A stretch of DNA of 64,000 nt from Labedaea rhizosphaerae (GTDB lineage: Bacteria > Actinomycetota > Actinomycetes > Mycobacteriales > Pseudonocardiaceae): contig NZ_SNXZ01000008.1 of NCBI RefSeq assembly GCF_004362825.1, forward strand, positions 62,001-126,000, written 5' to 3'. The notes under the pieces were generated by a model. The model was given only the letters and a program-made list of their open reading frames with translations, ran no database searches and had not been told where the DNA came from. Numbering within the stretch: the first letter of the stretch is position 1; every line of letters starts with the position of its first letter. Shown here piece after piece: positions 8,232 to 15,491 of this stretch. The translations under genes were made by a program, and so were the position numbers.

Positions 8232-9071
8232 ATGAGCACCCGCGCCGACCTCACCGAGTTCCTGCGCACCCGGCGTGCCCGGATGCGGCCCGAGGACGTG
8301 GGCCTGCCGCCCTTCGGCGGGCGGCGGCGGGTCCCGGGGCTGCGGCGCGAGGAGCTGGCGCAGCTCGCGGGTGTCAGCGTCGACTACTACGTGCGCCTGG
8401 AGCAGGGCCGCACGAACAACGTCTCCCGCGAGGTGCTCGACGCGGTGGCGCGGGCGTTGCGCCTCGACCCGACCGAGCGCGAGCACCTGCACCGGCTGGC
8501 CCACCCGCAGCGCACGCCGGTTCGTCCGCAGCAGGTGCGTCCCGCTGTCCAGCACCTGCTCGACGCGCTGGACCGGGTGCCCGCGTTCGTGCTGGGCCGC
8601 AACATGACCGTGCTCGCGTGGAACGAGCCGGCACGCCTCGTGGTCGCCGACTTCGCCGTCCTGCCGGCGAAAGAACGCAACATGGCCCGCCAGGCGTTCC
8701 TGGCGCCGCAGGCCCGCGAACTCTACGTCGACTGGCCTCAGGTGGCCCGCGAAACCGTCGCCTACCTGCGGATGAGCAGCGGGCAACGGCCGGACGACGC
8801 GGAGCTCGCCGAACTGGTGGCCGACCTGTCCGCGGGCAGTGAGGAGTTCCGTCGCCTCTGGGCCAGCCACGACGTCAAGGACAAGGCCCACGGCACGAAG
8901 CGGCTGCGCCACCCGCTGGTCGGCGAGTTCACCGTGGAGTACGAGACGCTCCCGCTGCCCGGCGACCCGGACCAGGTGATCGTCACCTACACGGCCCCAC
9001 CCGGTTCGGCCGCGGCCGAAGCCCTGCACCGGCTCGCGGAAATCCGGTCGATTCGACAGGCTAACGCGTAA
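8232..9071 (+). CDS. XRE-family regulator with MmyB-like ligand-binding domain
   Basis: The product is 279 residues. An N-terminal helix-turn-helix (about residues 30-70, with VPGLRREELAQLAGVSVDYY and RLEQGR) is followed by the MLTR/MmyB-type sensor domain (about 105-270, with VLGRNMTVLAWNEPA and the RLRHPLVGEFTVEYE strand pair). Proteins of this family bind fatty-acid-like or aromatic ligands and control a divergent SDR gene, matching the layout here. The 128-base divergent spacer presumably holds both promoters; no clear palindrome stands out. Its stop codon lies inside the operator of the next operon. Confidence 0.92.
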   Translation: MSTRADLTEFLRTRRARMRPEDVGLPPFGGRRRVPGLRREELAQLAGVSVDYYVRLEQGRTNNVSREVLDAVARALRLDPTEREHLHRLAHPQRTPVRPQQVRPAVQHLLDALDRVPAFVLGRNMTVLAWNEPARLVVADFAVLPAKERNMARQAFLAPQARELYVDWPQVARETVAYLRMSSGQRPDDAELAELVADLSAGSEEFRRLWASHDVKDKAHGTKRLRHPLVGEFTVEYETLPLPGDPDQVIVTYTAPPGSAAAEALHRLAEIRSIRQANA

Positions 9072-9087
9072 GTAGTAGCTTACGCGT
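9064..9087 (+). promoter_or_regulatory. 9-bp-arm palindrome just before the ArsR-type gene (operator)
   Basis: ACGCGTAAG (9064-9072) and CTTACGCGT (9079-9087) are perfect reverse complements with a 6-base spacer. The second arm ends one base before the start codon at 9089. The position, covering the region where a ribosome-binding site would lie, and the winged-helix regulator immediately downstream argue for autorepression. It overlaps the last codons of the upstream regulator gene. Confidence 0.75.
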
Positions 9088-9088
9088 C

Positions 9089-9436
9089 ATGCCGACCGCT
9101 ACCGCTGACCCGTGGCAGGCCCTGGCCGACCCCACCCGGCGCCAGGTGTTCGCCCGGGTCGCGGGCGGCCCGTGCTCGGTCACGGAGATCGCCAGGGAGC
9201 TGCCGGTCAGCAGGCCCGCGGTGTCCCAGCACCTGCGGGTGCTGCTGGACGCGCGCCTGGTCGAGGTCCACCAGCAAGGCCGGCAGCGCGTCTACGAGAT
9301 GCGGCCGGGCGGTCTCGACCAGATGCGCCGGGAGCTCGACGTCTACTGGCGCAAGACCTTGACGAGGTTCAAAGACGTGGCCGAGCGGACCTACCGGCCG
9401 ACCGCGACGACATCGGAAGGAACGCAGCCACGATGA
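9089..9436 (+). CDS. ArsR-family winged-helix repressor
   Basis: The product, 115 residues, has the ArsR fold: LADPTRRQVFARV, CSVTEIARELPVSRPAVSQHL recognition helices around residues 30-50, then the wing VEVHQQGRQRVYEM. No metal-binding ELCVCD motif is present. This places it in the non-metal subgroup typically paired with an SRPBCC/AHSA1 gene, which indeed follows with an ATGA overlap. It probably represses its own four-gene operon through the palindrome at 9064-9087. Confidence 0.93.
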   Translation: MPTATADPWQALADPTRRQVFARVAGGPCSVTEIARELPVSRPAVSQHLRVLLDARLVEVHQQGRQRVYEMRPGGLDQMRRELDVYWRKTLTRFKDVAERTYRPTATTSEGTQPR

Positions 9437-9921
9437 GCACGACTTCACAGGACAAGACCGCGGTGCACCTCGACATCGTCGTCGCGGTCCCGGTCGAGCA
9501 CGCCTTCCGCGTGTTCACCGAGAACTTCGACGAGATCAAGCCGCGTGAGCACAACCTGCTCTCGGTGCCGGTCGAGCGCACGGTGCTGGAGGCCCGGGTC
9601 GGCGGCACCGCCTACGACATCGGCACCGACGGCAGCCGGTGCACGTGGGGGCGGGTCCTGGCCTGCGAGCCGCCGAACCGGCTGGTCTTCAGCTGGGACA
9701 TCAGCCCGCGCTGGCAGATCGAGACCGACCCGGCCCGCACCAGCGAGGTCGAGGTGACCTTCACCGCCGAGGCGCCGGAGCGCACCAGGGTGGTCCTCGA
9801 ACACCGCCACCTCGACCGGCACGGCGACGGCTGGCAGGGCTTCCTCACCCTCGAGACCGGTGCCGGGTGGCCGCTCTACCTGCAGCGCTACAGCGCCGCC
9901 GTCGATCGGCACGGCGCATGA
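9433..9921 (+). CDS. SRPBCC / AHSA1-family protein
   Basis: The product, 162 residues, has the START-like helix-grip fold: VAVPVEHAFRVFTENFDEIKP at the N terminus, GGTAYDIGTDG, WGRVLACEPPNRLVFSW and a C-terminal helix GWQGFLTLETG. Members bind small hydrophobic ligands or act in stress responses; the ArsR-SRPBCC pair is widespread but biochemically vague. The ATG overlaps the ArsR stop (ATGA), and its own stop overlaps the next start in the same way, so the products are made in coupled amounts. Confidence 0.9.
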   Translation: MSTTSQDKTAVHLDIVVAVPVEHAFRVFTENFDEIKPREHNLLSVPVERTVLEARVGGTAYDIGTDGSRCTWGRVLACEPPNRLVFSWDISPRWQIETDPARTSEVEVTFTAEAPERTRVVLEHRHLDRHGDGWQGFLTLETGAGWPLYLQRYSAAVDRHGA

Positions 9922-10247
9922 CCGAGCACGCCTCGGCCCGGCACGTTTCGGCCCTGCGTTCGGCTCTGACGACGGAGGCCGGCCGAACCGGTGCGTCGCT
10001 GCGCGCCGCCGTGTCGGCCCGGGCCGCAGGCGGACCCGCCATCGCCGAGCCGTACGACGCCCTCGCCCGGCAGATCGGCGAAGCGTCGTATGCGGTCACC
10101 GACGCCCAGGTTGAGGCCGTGCGGCAGGTGACGGGCAGCGACAAGGCGGCGTTCGAGGTCGTCATGGCGGCGTGCGTCGGGGCGGGGCTTAGCCGGTGGG
10201 ACGCCGCCGTGCGGGCCATCGAGGAGGCGACCGATGCGGCTGACTGA
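9918..10247 (+). CDS. small alpha-helical protein of unknown function in AhpD-like operon
   Basis: The product, 109 residues, is Ala-rich and predicted mostly helical (ARHVSALRSALTTEAGR, AIAEPYDALARQIGEASYA, VEAVRQVTGSDKAAFEVVMA). The final helix region (GSDKAAFEVVMAACVGAGLSRW) resembles the helix arrangement of AhpD/CMD proteins but lacks the CxxC motif. It is translationally coupled upstream (ATGA) and overlaps the following CMD gene by 14 bases, so the two probably form a complex. I do not recognise a specific family name. Confidence 0.75.
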   Translation: MTEHASARHVSALRSALTTEAGRTGASLRAAVSARAAGGPAIAEPYDALARQIGEASYAVTDAQVEAVRQVTGSDKAAFEVVMAACVGAGLSRWDAAVRAIEEATDAAD

Positions 10248-10815
10248 GGTCGAACGTGGTGACAGCTTCCGCAGCCGCGCGCTGATCCGCGTCATCTCGT
10301 TGGCGTTGGGCATGCGCCTGCCCGACGCCGCGCGGGTTGCCTTCTACCACAAGGATTTCGTCAGTCCGGCGCTCGGCGCGTGGACCCAGGAGGTCATGCG
10401 CGGTCCGAGCGAGTGGTCGGTGGGCGAACGCGAACTGATGGGCGCGATGGTCGCCAAGTGGAACTCGTGCCCGTTCTGCGTCGGCGCCCACCGGGCGATC
10501 GCCGTTCGCGGGGTGGACCCGGCGGTGGCGGATGCCTGCCTCGAGGACCACCGGACGGCGCCGATCGCCGAGCCGTTGCGCGCGACCCTGTCGGTGCTGG
10601 AAACGATGACCCTGCACCCCGACCGCCTGCACGGCGCCGACATGAAGGAAGCCATGGCGGCCGGCGCCACCCGCGCGCAACTGAAGGACGCGGCCGCGGT
10701 GGGCGCGCTGTTCAACATCATCACGCGTTACGCCAACGCCCTCGACTTCGCCATCCCCACGGACCCGGAATTCGACAAGGCGGCCGTGATGATGCTCAAA
10801 CGCGGCTACGCCTGA
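10234..10815 (+). CDS. carboxymuconolactone decarboxylase / AhpD-like peroxidase-related protein
   Basis: The product, 193 residues, has the AhpD signature CPFCVGAHRAI (CxxC followed three residues later by His) preceded by ERELMGAMVAKWNS. This is the redox centre of alkylhydroperoxidase-like proteins. It is last in the ArsR operon, with a GAGGAGG ribosome-binding site within the upstream gene. The two cysteines suggest disulfide or peroxide chemistry; the physiological substrate is unknown. Confidence 0.88.
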   Translation: MRLTEVERGDSFRSRALIRVISLALGMRLPDAARVAFYHKDFVSPALGAWTQEVMRGPSEWSVGERELMGAMVAKWNSCPFCVGAHRAIAVRGVDPAVADACLEDHRTAPIAEPLRATLSVLETMTLHPDRLHGADMKEAMAAGATRAQLKDAAAVGALFNIITRYANALDFAIPTDPEFDKAAVMMLKRGYA

Positions 10816-10839
10816 GGGTTGCCGACAGGCGCGTCCCTT

Positions 10840-11369
10840 CTACCCGCGGTTCGCGCCGATGGCGACGCCGACGATCGTGCACGGCTCGGTGCCGTGGTTG
10901 CGCCAGGCGTGCCGGGTGCCGTTCTGGACCACGACGTCACCGGCCGCCAGCACGGTCTGCTCGCCGTCGTCGAGTTCGAGGGTGACCTCGCCCGAGACGA
11001 CCAGGACGTAGTCGAGGCTGTCGGTCCTGTGCATCCCCGGCGCGCCGGGTTCCATCGCGGCCATCGCGCCGGCATCTGCCGCTCCAGTTCGGCCACGGCG
11101 GCGGCCTGGTCGAGGCCGGGCGGCGGGACCAGGTCGCCGGGGGCGATCACGTTGATCATGAAGCGTGATCCGTCCCGCGGCGGGTACCACGCCTTGGCCG
11201 CGCGTGGCGCGCCGTCGTCCGGGAACGTGGGCCGCTCGTCGCGACCCCACAACGGGTAGGCCGCGCAGCCCGGCATGAGCTCGGACGTGATGGGCTCCAC
11301 GGCGCTGTCGTCGACCACGCGGGCCTTGCCGTCGGCGTCGTGCCCGGTGACCACTCGGCGAACCTTCAT
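10840..11369 (-). pseudogene. cupin-domain gene broken by a one-base frameshift
   Basis: The N-terminal half starts at ATG 11369 (MKVRRVVTGHDADGKARVVDD) and continues to AAAVAELERQMP. The C-terminal cupin barrel (GAMAAMEPGAPGMHRTDSLD, VLVVSGEVTLELDDGEQTVL, GDVVVQNGTRHAWRNHG) continues in the neighbouring frame to the stop at 10840. Restoring one G in the CCGG run near 11069-11072 rejoins the frames exactly into MPGAMAAMEP, the expected family sequence. Either the gene is a fresh pseudogene or the base call is wrong. The family (cupin_2, small-molecule oxygenase or isomerase like) is usually single-domain at about 175 residues. It is divergent from a TetR gene that probably regulated it. Confidence 0.82.
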
Positions 11370-11384
11370 CTGACCCCCAATAGG

Positions 11385-11450
11385 ATACGGTGCCGTATTG
11401 ATACGCCACCGTATCCTGGGGCCACAAGACAGGTCAATACGGCGGCGTAT
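11385..11450. promoter_or_regulatory. three ATACG-N4-CGTAT palindromes between cupin and TetR genes
   Basis: The same 14-base palindrome frame ATACGnnnnCGTAT occurs at 11385-11398, 11401-11414 (extended to GATACG...CGTATC at 11400-11415) and 11437-11450. The first two are spaced 16 bases and the third another 36 bases away. All lie in the 94-base divergent spacer between the cupin start (11369) and TetR start (11464). This is the pattern of cooperative TetR operators controlling both directions. Confidence 0.85.
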
Positions 11451-11463
11451 CCTCCTGCTGGTG

Positions 11464-12018
11464 GTGACCGAGTCGACCCGGCTGTCCGCGCAGGACTGGG
11501 CGAAGGCCGCGCTGAAGGCGATCGCGGGCGGCGGCCTGGCCGCGGTCGCGGTCGAACCCCTCGCGCGCACGCTCGGCGTGACCAAGGGCAGTTTCTACGC
11601 GCACTACCGCAACCGCGACGAGCTGATCACGGCGGCGCTCACGGAGTGGGCGCGCACCCACGGCGACGCGGGCCTGGCCCACTTCGCGGCGATCGCCGAC
11701 CCGGCCGAGCGCCTGCGTGAACTGCTCACCGCCGTAGTGCGGTCCGTCCAGCCGCTGGCACCCTCGGTGCACCTGAGCCTGCTCGGCGACCGCAACGACC
11801 CGCGCGTCAAGGACGTGGTCCGCCAGGTCAACCGCGCCCGCCTGGACCTGCTGACCCGCACCTACCGCGAACTCGGCCTGCCGCCGAAGCGGGCCGAGTC
11901 CCGGGCCCGGGTCGCCTACGCGGCCATCCTCGGGTTGTCGCACCTGGCCCAGACCGATCCGGACGCCCCTCGCGCCGCAGTGCTGGCCGACGAAGCGGCC
12001 GCGATCTTCCTACCCTGA
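11464..12018 (+). CDS. TetR-family transcriptional regulator
   Basis: The product is 184 residues from GTG 11464; a GTG one codon earlier is equally possible. The N-terminal HTH (about residues 8-55: LSAQDWAKAALKAIAGGG, VEPLARTLGVTKGSFYAHYR) is typical, followed by an all-helical ligand domain ending DEAAAIFLP. Longer in-frame starts lie inside the operator array and are rejected. Its 3' end overlaps the convergent GNAT gene by 9 bases. The three palindromes upstream are its probable binding sites, and the divergent cupin gene its probable target. Confidence 0.92.
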   Translation: MTESTRLSAQDWAKAALKAIAGGGLAAVAVEPLARTLGVTKGSFYAHYRNRDELITAALTEWARTHGDAGLAHFAAIADPAERLRELLTAVVRSVQPLAPSVHLSLLGDRNDPRVKDVVRQVNRARLDLLTRTYRELGLPPKRAESRARVAYAAILGLSHLAQTDPDAPRAAVLADEAAAIFLP

Positions 12019-12459
12019 CACGGGTTCACGCCGGTACCCGTAGTGGATGAGTCCTTTGTGGAACTTGCCGACCTTGTCGTACAGCGCGCGAGCCGGGGCG
12101 TCCTCGAGCGTGTTCCAGTAGAGGCCCGGATAGCCCTGCTCGGCGGCGTCGCGGGCCACCCACTCGATCACCGCCGTCGCGATGCCCTGCCGCCGGACTT
12201 CCGGGTCCACGAAAAGGTCCGCCAGGTAACACTTCCCGGCGTACCAGATGCTGGCGTGGAACAGGTAGTGCGCGACCGCGACCATCCTGCCGTCCAGCCG
12301 GGCGCAGATCCCGCGGATCCGCTCGTCGTCGAGCAGGCGCCGCCAGGTCCGGTCGTAGTCGTCGTCGCCGCGTTCGGTCTCGAAGTACGTGTCCTTGCCG
12401 CGGGCCAGCACTTCCCAGTGTTCGCGGTCGGACTCGGTCAGGTAGCTGATCTTCACCAT
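12010..12459 (-). CDS. GNAT-family N-acetyltransferase
   Basis: The product, 149 residues, is a single GNAT domain: the beta4-beta5 strand YLADLFVDPEVRRQGIATAV carries the R/Q-x-x-G-x-A acetyl-CoA loop, followed by GYPGLYWNTLEDAPARALYDK, where the Tyr lies at the usual general-acid position. The N terminus is MVKISYLTESDREHWEVLARG. Substrate unknown. Its stop overlaps the convergent TetR gene. Confidence 0.9.
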   Translation of the reverse strand: MVKISYLTESDREHWEVLARGKDTYFETERGDDDYDRTWRRLLDDERIRGICARLDGRMVAVAHYLFHASIWYAGKCYLADLFVDPEVRRQGIATAVIEWVARDAAEQGYPGLYWNTLEDAPARALYDKVGKFHKGLIHYGYRREPVSG

Positions 12460-12490
12460 GGCACCTGTCTACCCGTCCGGGATCGTAATC

Positions 12491-13186
12491 TCAGGGTTTG
12501 CCGGGCAACGCGTGCCGCCAGTGCTCGGCCGCCTCGACCATGTCGTCCCGGACGTGCCGGAGCCATTGGCTGGTGGCGTGCAGGCGGGCTCCGGCCGGCG
12601 TGTCCCCGCCGAGCAACTCGGCGCCCTGCCGGGTGACCTCGGCCCATCGCGCCATGCCATCCATGCTGGCCAGCCAGGCCTGGTGCCACACGTGGTCGTC
12701 GACCACGTAGCGCTCACGCCGGCCGTCCCGCTCGCGCCGGAGCAGCCCGCGCTGTTCCAGCCAGGCCACGGCTTTGGAGACCGACGCCGGGCTGACCCGC
12801 AACCGGGCCACCAGTTCGGCGGCGGTGAGACTGCCCGATTCGGTGGTGAACAGGCAGACCAGCACTCGGGCCATCATCGCGGGAACCCCGGTCTGGGTGG
12901 CCATCCGCGCGAACCGCGCTTCGAATTCGCGGCAGGCCTGCGGGTCGGGCGTGGACGGCGGGGCGTCCGGGGGCGCGGCGGCGGTGCGCCGTCGCGCTCG
13001 CCACTGGGTGGCTTGCTGAGCCCGGTTCGCGCGGTAGCCATGTGCCCCGCCGTTGCGCGCCACCTCGCGGATCACCGTCGACCTCGGTCGCCCGAGCCGG
13101 CGGGCGATCTCGGCGTAGCTCAGCCCGCTCGCCAGCCCGGCGGCGACGCCCTGGCGTTCCTCGTAGCTCAGTCTGGTGCCCGGCAT
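12491..13186 (-). CDS. regulator with IS30-type N-terminal HTH fused to a MarR/GbsR-like winged helix
   Basis: The product is 231 residues. Residues about 5-50 (LSYEERQGVAAGLASGLSYA, then EIARRLGRPRSTVIREVARNG) match the HTH found at the start of IS30 transposases, but no transposase catalytic core follows. Residues about 85-170 form a MarR/GbsR-like winged helix (GSLTAAELVARLRVSPASVS, KAVAWLEQRGLLRRERDGRR). The C-terminal helices would dimerise. The ATG at 13186 has a good AGAGGTGG ribosome-binding site; a second in-frame ATG at 13216 lies in the promoter repeats and is less likely. The gene is divergent from the P450 at 13333, a plausible target. Confidence 0.85.
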   Translation of the reverse strand: MPGTRLSYEERQGVAAGLASGLSYAEIARRLGRPRSTVIREVARNGGAHGYRANRAQQATQWRARRRTAAAPPDAPPSTPDPQACREFEARFARMATQTGVPAMMARVLVCLFTTESGSLTAAELVARLRVSPASVSKAVAWLEQRGLLRRERDGRRERYVVDDHVWHQAWLASMDGMARWAEVTRQGAELLGGDTPAGARLHATSQWLRHVRDDMVEAAEHWRHALPGKP

Positions 13187-13198
13187 CCGATCCACCTC

Positions 13199-13276
13199 TG
13201 ATGCATTCGCTTGCATGTCATTGCATCAATTGCGCGAACTCTACCAGCAGAAACCTTATCCAGGATTGGAAACCTT
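13199..13276. promoter_or_regulatory. repeat-rich divergent promoter between regulator and P450
   Basis: TGATGCA (13199-13205) and TGCATCA (13222-13228) form an inverted repeat. Overlapping it, TTGCATGTCA and TTGCATCAAT (13211-13230) are 10-base direct repeats followed by TTGCG, so the half-sites recur on one face of the helix. Farther toward the P450, GAAACCTT occurs twice (13250-13257 and 13269-13276), 19 bases apart. The first set probably binds the adjacent regulator; the second could be a separate operator or promoter element. Confidence 0.55.
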
Positions 13277-13332
13277 GTGAAGGGTCACCGTACCGTTTCC
13301 TTCAGCGTGAACGTTTGCGGAAGGAGCCAGCG

Positions 13333-14517
13333 GTGACCAGGACGCTGCCGACCGAGCGGCCGGCCAACCAACCGTTCGACCCACCGACGGGGCTGGCCGA
13401 ACTGCGCGAGCGGAGCCCGTTGAGCCGGCTGGACTACCCGGACGGGCATCGCGGGTGGCTGGTGACCGGCCACGCGCTGGCCCGCGAGGTGCTGGCCGAC
13501 CAGCGGTTCAGCGTGCGGGTGGAGCTGCGGCACCTGCCGATCCCCGGCGCATCGGGCAACGATCAGCCGGCGCCGCCCGGGATGTTCGGGGCGATGGACG
13601 CGCCGGAGCACACCCGCTACCGGCGCCTGCTCGCCGGCCAGTTCACCACCCGCCGGATGCGCCTGCTCGCCGAGCGGATCCAGGCCATCACCGACGAGCA
13701 CCTGGACGCCATGGCGGCGCAGGGCAGCCCGGCGGACCTCGTGCCGGCCCTGGCGCGGCCGCTGCCGGCGCAGGTGATCTGCGAACTGCTCGGCGTGCCC
13801 TACGCCGACCGGGACCGCTTCCACCAGCACGCCCTGGATCTGTTCCGGTTGGACAACACGCCAGAGCAAGCCGCGGCCGCCTACGCGGCGGTGCACGGGG
13901 TCATCGCCGAGCTGGTCGCGGCCAAGCGGTCGGCACCCACCGACGACCTGCTCAGCGGCCTGACCGAGAGCGACCTCGCCGACCCCGAGCTGGTCAACAT
14001 CGGGTTCACCTTGCTGGGCGCCGGGCTGGACACCACCACCAACCAGCTGGCGTTGGGCGTCTTCGCCCTGCTCGAACACCCGGACCAACTTGCCGCGTTG
14101 CGCGCGGACCCCGGGCTCGCCGACCGCGCGGTGGAGGAACTGCTGCGCTACCTGAGCATCATCCCGTTCACCGTGCGCACCGCGCTGGCGGACGTGGAGC
14201 TTGGCGGCGAGCGGATCGCCGCCGGTGAGTCGGTCACCATCTCCGTGCCGGCCGCCAACCGCGACCCCGAGCACTTCACCGACCCGGACACCCTCGACCT
14301 GCACCGCAAGACCAGCGGTCACGTGGCGTTCGGCCACGGCATCCACCAGTGCCTCGGCCAGCAGCTCGCCCGGGTGCAGCTCCAGGTGGCGCTACCCGCG
14401 CTGCTGGCGCGGTTCCCGACGCTGCGCTTGGCCGTCCCGGCCGAGGACATCGCCGTGCGGTCCGACATGCTCATCTACGGCGTGCACGAGCTGCCGGTCG
14501 CCTGGGACGCGGCGTGA
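13333..14517 (+). CDS. cytochrome P450
   Basis: The product, 394 residues, is a soluble bacterial class I P450. The I-helix GAGLDTTTNQ is near residue 230, the ExxR motif is Glu269-Leu-Leu-Arg272, and the heme loop FGHGIHQCLGQQLAR has the thiolate Cys340. It needs separate ferredoxin and reductase, which are not adjacent. GTG 13333 follows the ribosome-binding site GGAAGGAG. It resembles the second P450 of this window (33444-34631) in length and in the N-terminal DYPDGHRGWLVTGHALA segment, so the two belong to one family. Substrate not deducible. Two bases separate its stop from the convergent methyltransferase stop. Confidence 0.95.
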   Translation: MTRTLPTERPANQPFDPPTGLAELRERSPLSRLDYPDGHRGWLVTGHALAREVLADQRFSVRVELRHLPIPGASGNDQPAPPGMFGAMDAPEHTRYRRLLAGQFTTRRMRLLAERIQAITDEHLDAMAAQGSPADLVPALARPLPAQVICELLGVPYADRDRFHQHALDLFRLDNTPEQAAAAYAAVHGVIAELVAAKRSAPTDDLLSGLTESDLADPELVNIGFTLLGAGLDTTTNQLALGVFALLEHPDQLAALRADPGLADRAVEELLRYLSIIPFTVRTALADVELGGERIAAGESVTISVPAANRDPEHFTDPDTLDLHRKTSGHVAFGHGIHQCLGQQLARVQLQVALPALLARFPTLRLAVPAEDIAVRSDMLIYGVHELPVAWDAA

Positions 14518-14518
14518 G

Positions 14519-15331
14519 TCAGCCTTTGATGCCGAGCCCGGCGTACAGGTTCGACCGTGAGGCCTCGGCCGTCGAGTCGGCGAGCTCGGGTTGCTGCGGT
14601 CGCCACTGCGGCGTGTACACGAGGCCGGGATCGAGGAGGGTGTACCCGTCGAACATCCGCAGGATCTCCTCGCGGCTGCGCGGGTAGATGGGGTCCTGGC
14701 TGTTCTTGAACACCTCGATCGCGGCCGCCATGCCCGCGGGTGCGTTGTCCGTGGTGAACGCCGACAACGCGAAGTAGCTACCGTCGGGAATCGCGTCGCG
14801 GTACTGCGCGGCCAATGCCCATGGATCGTCTTCATCGGCGATGAACTGCACGACACCGACCATCAGCATGCCGACCGGCTCGGAGAAGTCGATCAACCGC
14901 TGGGTCTTTTCGTGCCGCAGCACCTGTTCGGGCTGGCGCATGTCGGCATGCACCATCGCCGCGTTGGGTTCCTCGGCCAGCATCAATTCACTGTGGACGG
15001 CCGCGACCATCTCGTAGTCGACGTAGACGACCCGTGCGTCCGGATGCACCGCGTGCACCACCTCGTGCACATTGCCCACGGTCGGGATGCCCGACCCGAG
15101 GTCGATGAACTGGCGAATGCCGAGCGCGGCCATCTCGAGCACCACCCGGCGCAGGAACTCCCGGTTCAGGCGGGCCATGTCGCGGGCCGGCAGGACGGTC
15201 AGCAACTTCTCCGCGAGCTGGCGATCGCTGTCGAAGTTGTGGCCACCACCCAGGAGGTAGTCGTAAACCCGCGCCGCACTGGGCGTGTTCGCGTCCACGT
15301 TCCCAGGGACCCAGATGTCCCGCTCGTTCAC
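14519..15331 (-). CDS. SAM-dependent methyltransferase, DUF574 (PF04672) family
   Basis: The product, 270 residues, starts at GTG 15331. The family hallmarks are PSAARVYDYLLGGGHNFDSD near the N terminus, the SAM loop FIDLGSGIPTVGNVHEV around residue 77-93, VVYVDYE and the C-terminal GYTLLDPGLVYTPQWRP. This family is greatly expanded in actinomycetes and mostly uncharacterised. It has no translational coupling with neighbours. The call is firm at family level and silent on substrate. Confidence 0.92.
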   Translation of the reverse strand: MNERDIWVPGNVDANTPSAARVYDYLLGGGHNFDSDRQLAEKLLTVLPARDMARLNREFLRRVVLEMAALGIRQFIDLGSGIPTVGNVHEVVHAVHPDARVVYVDYEMVAAVHSELMLAEEPNAAMVHADMRQPEQVLRHEKTQRLIDFSEPVGMLMVGVVQFIADEDDPWALAAQYRDAIPDGSYFALSAFTTDNAPAGMAAAIEVFKNSQDPIYPRSREEILRMFDGYTLLDPGLVYTPQWRPQQPELADSTAEASRSNLYAGLGIKG

Positions 15332-15491
15332 CGCAACAGCCTCCGCTCGCCGTTACCCCTGCTCCCACCGCGAGGCCACGGCAGGCCGTACATCTCCCAG
15401 CGATGGACGGGTGGTCATCCAACCACGATCCGGGGAACTGGGCATCGTTGCCGCGCGCCGGTCACCCGAATGCCGCGTCAGGCCAGGGAGA

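Noticed and set aside
12491-13186. Considered as an IS30 transposase remnant
   Set aside because: Only the HTH resembles IS30; a complete MarR/GbsR-like domain follows and there are no terminal inverted repeats, so it is a regulator gene.
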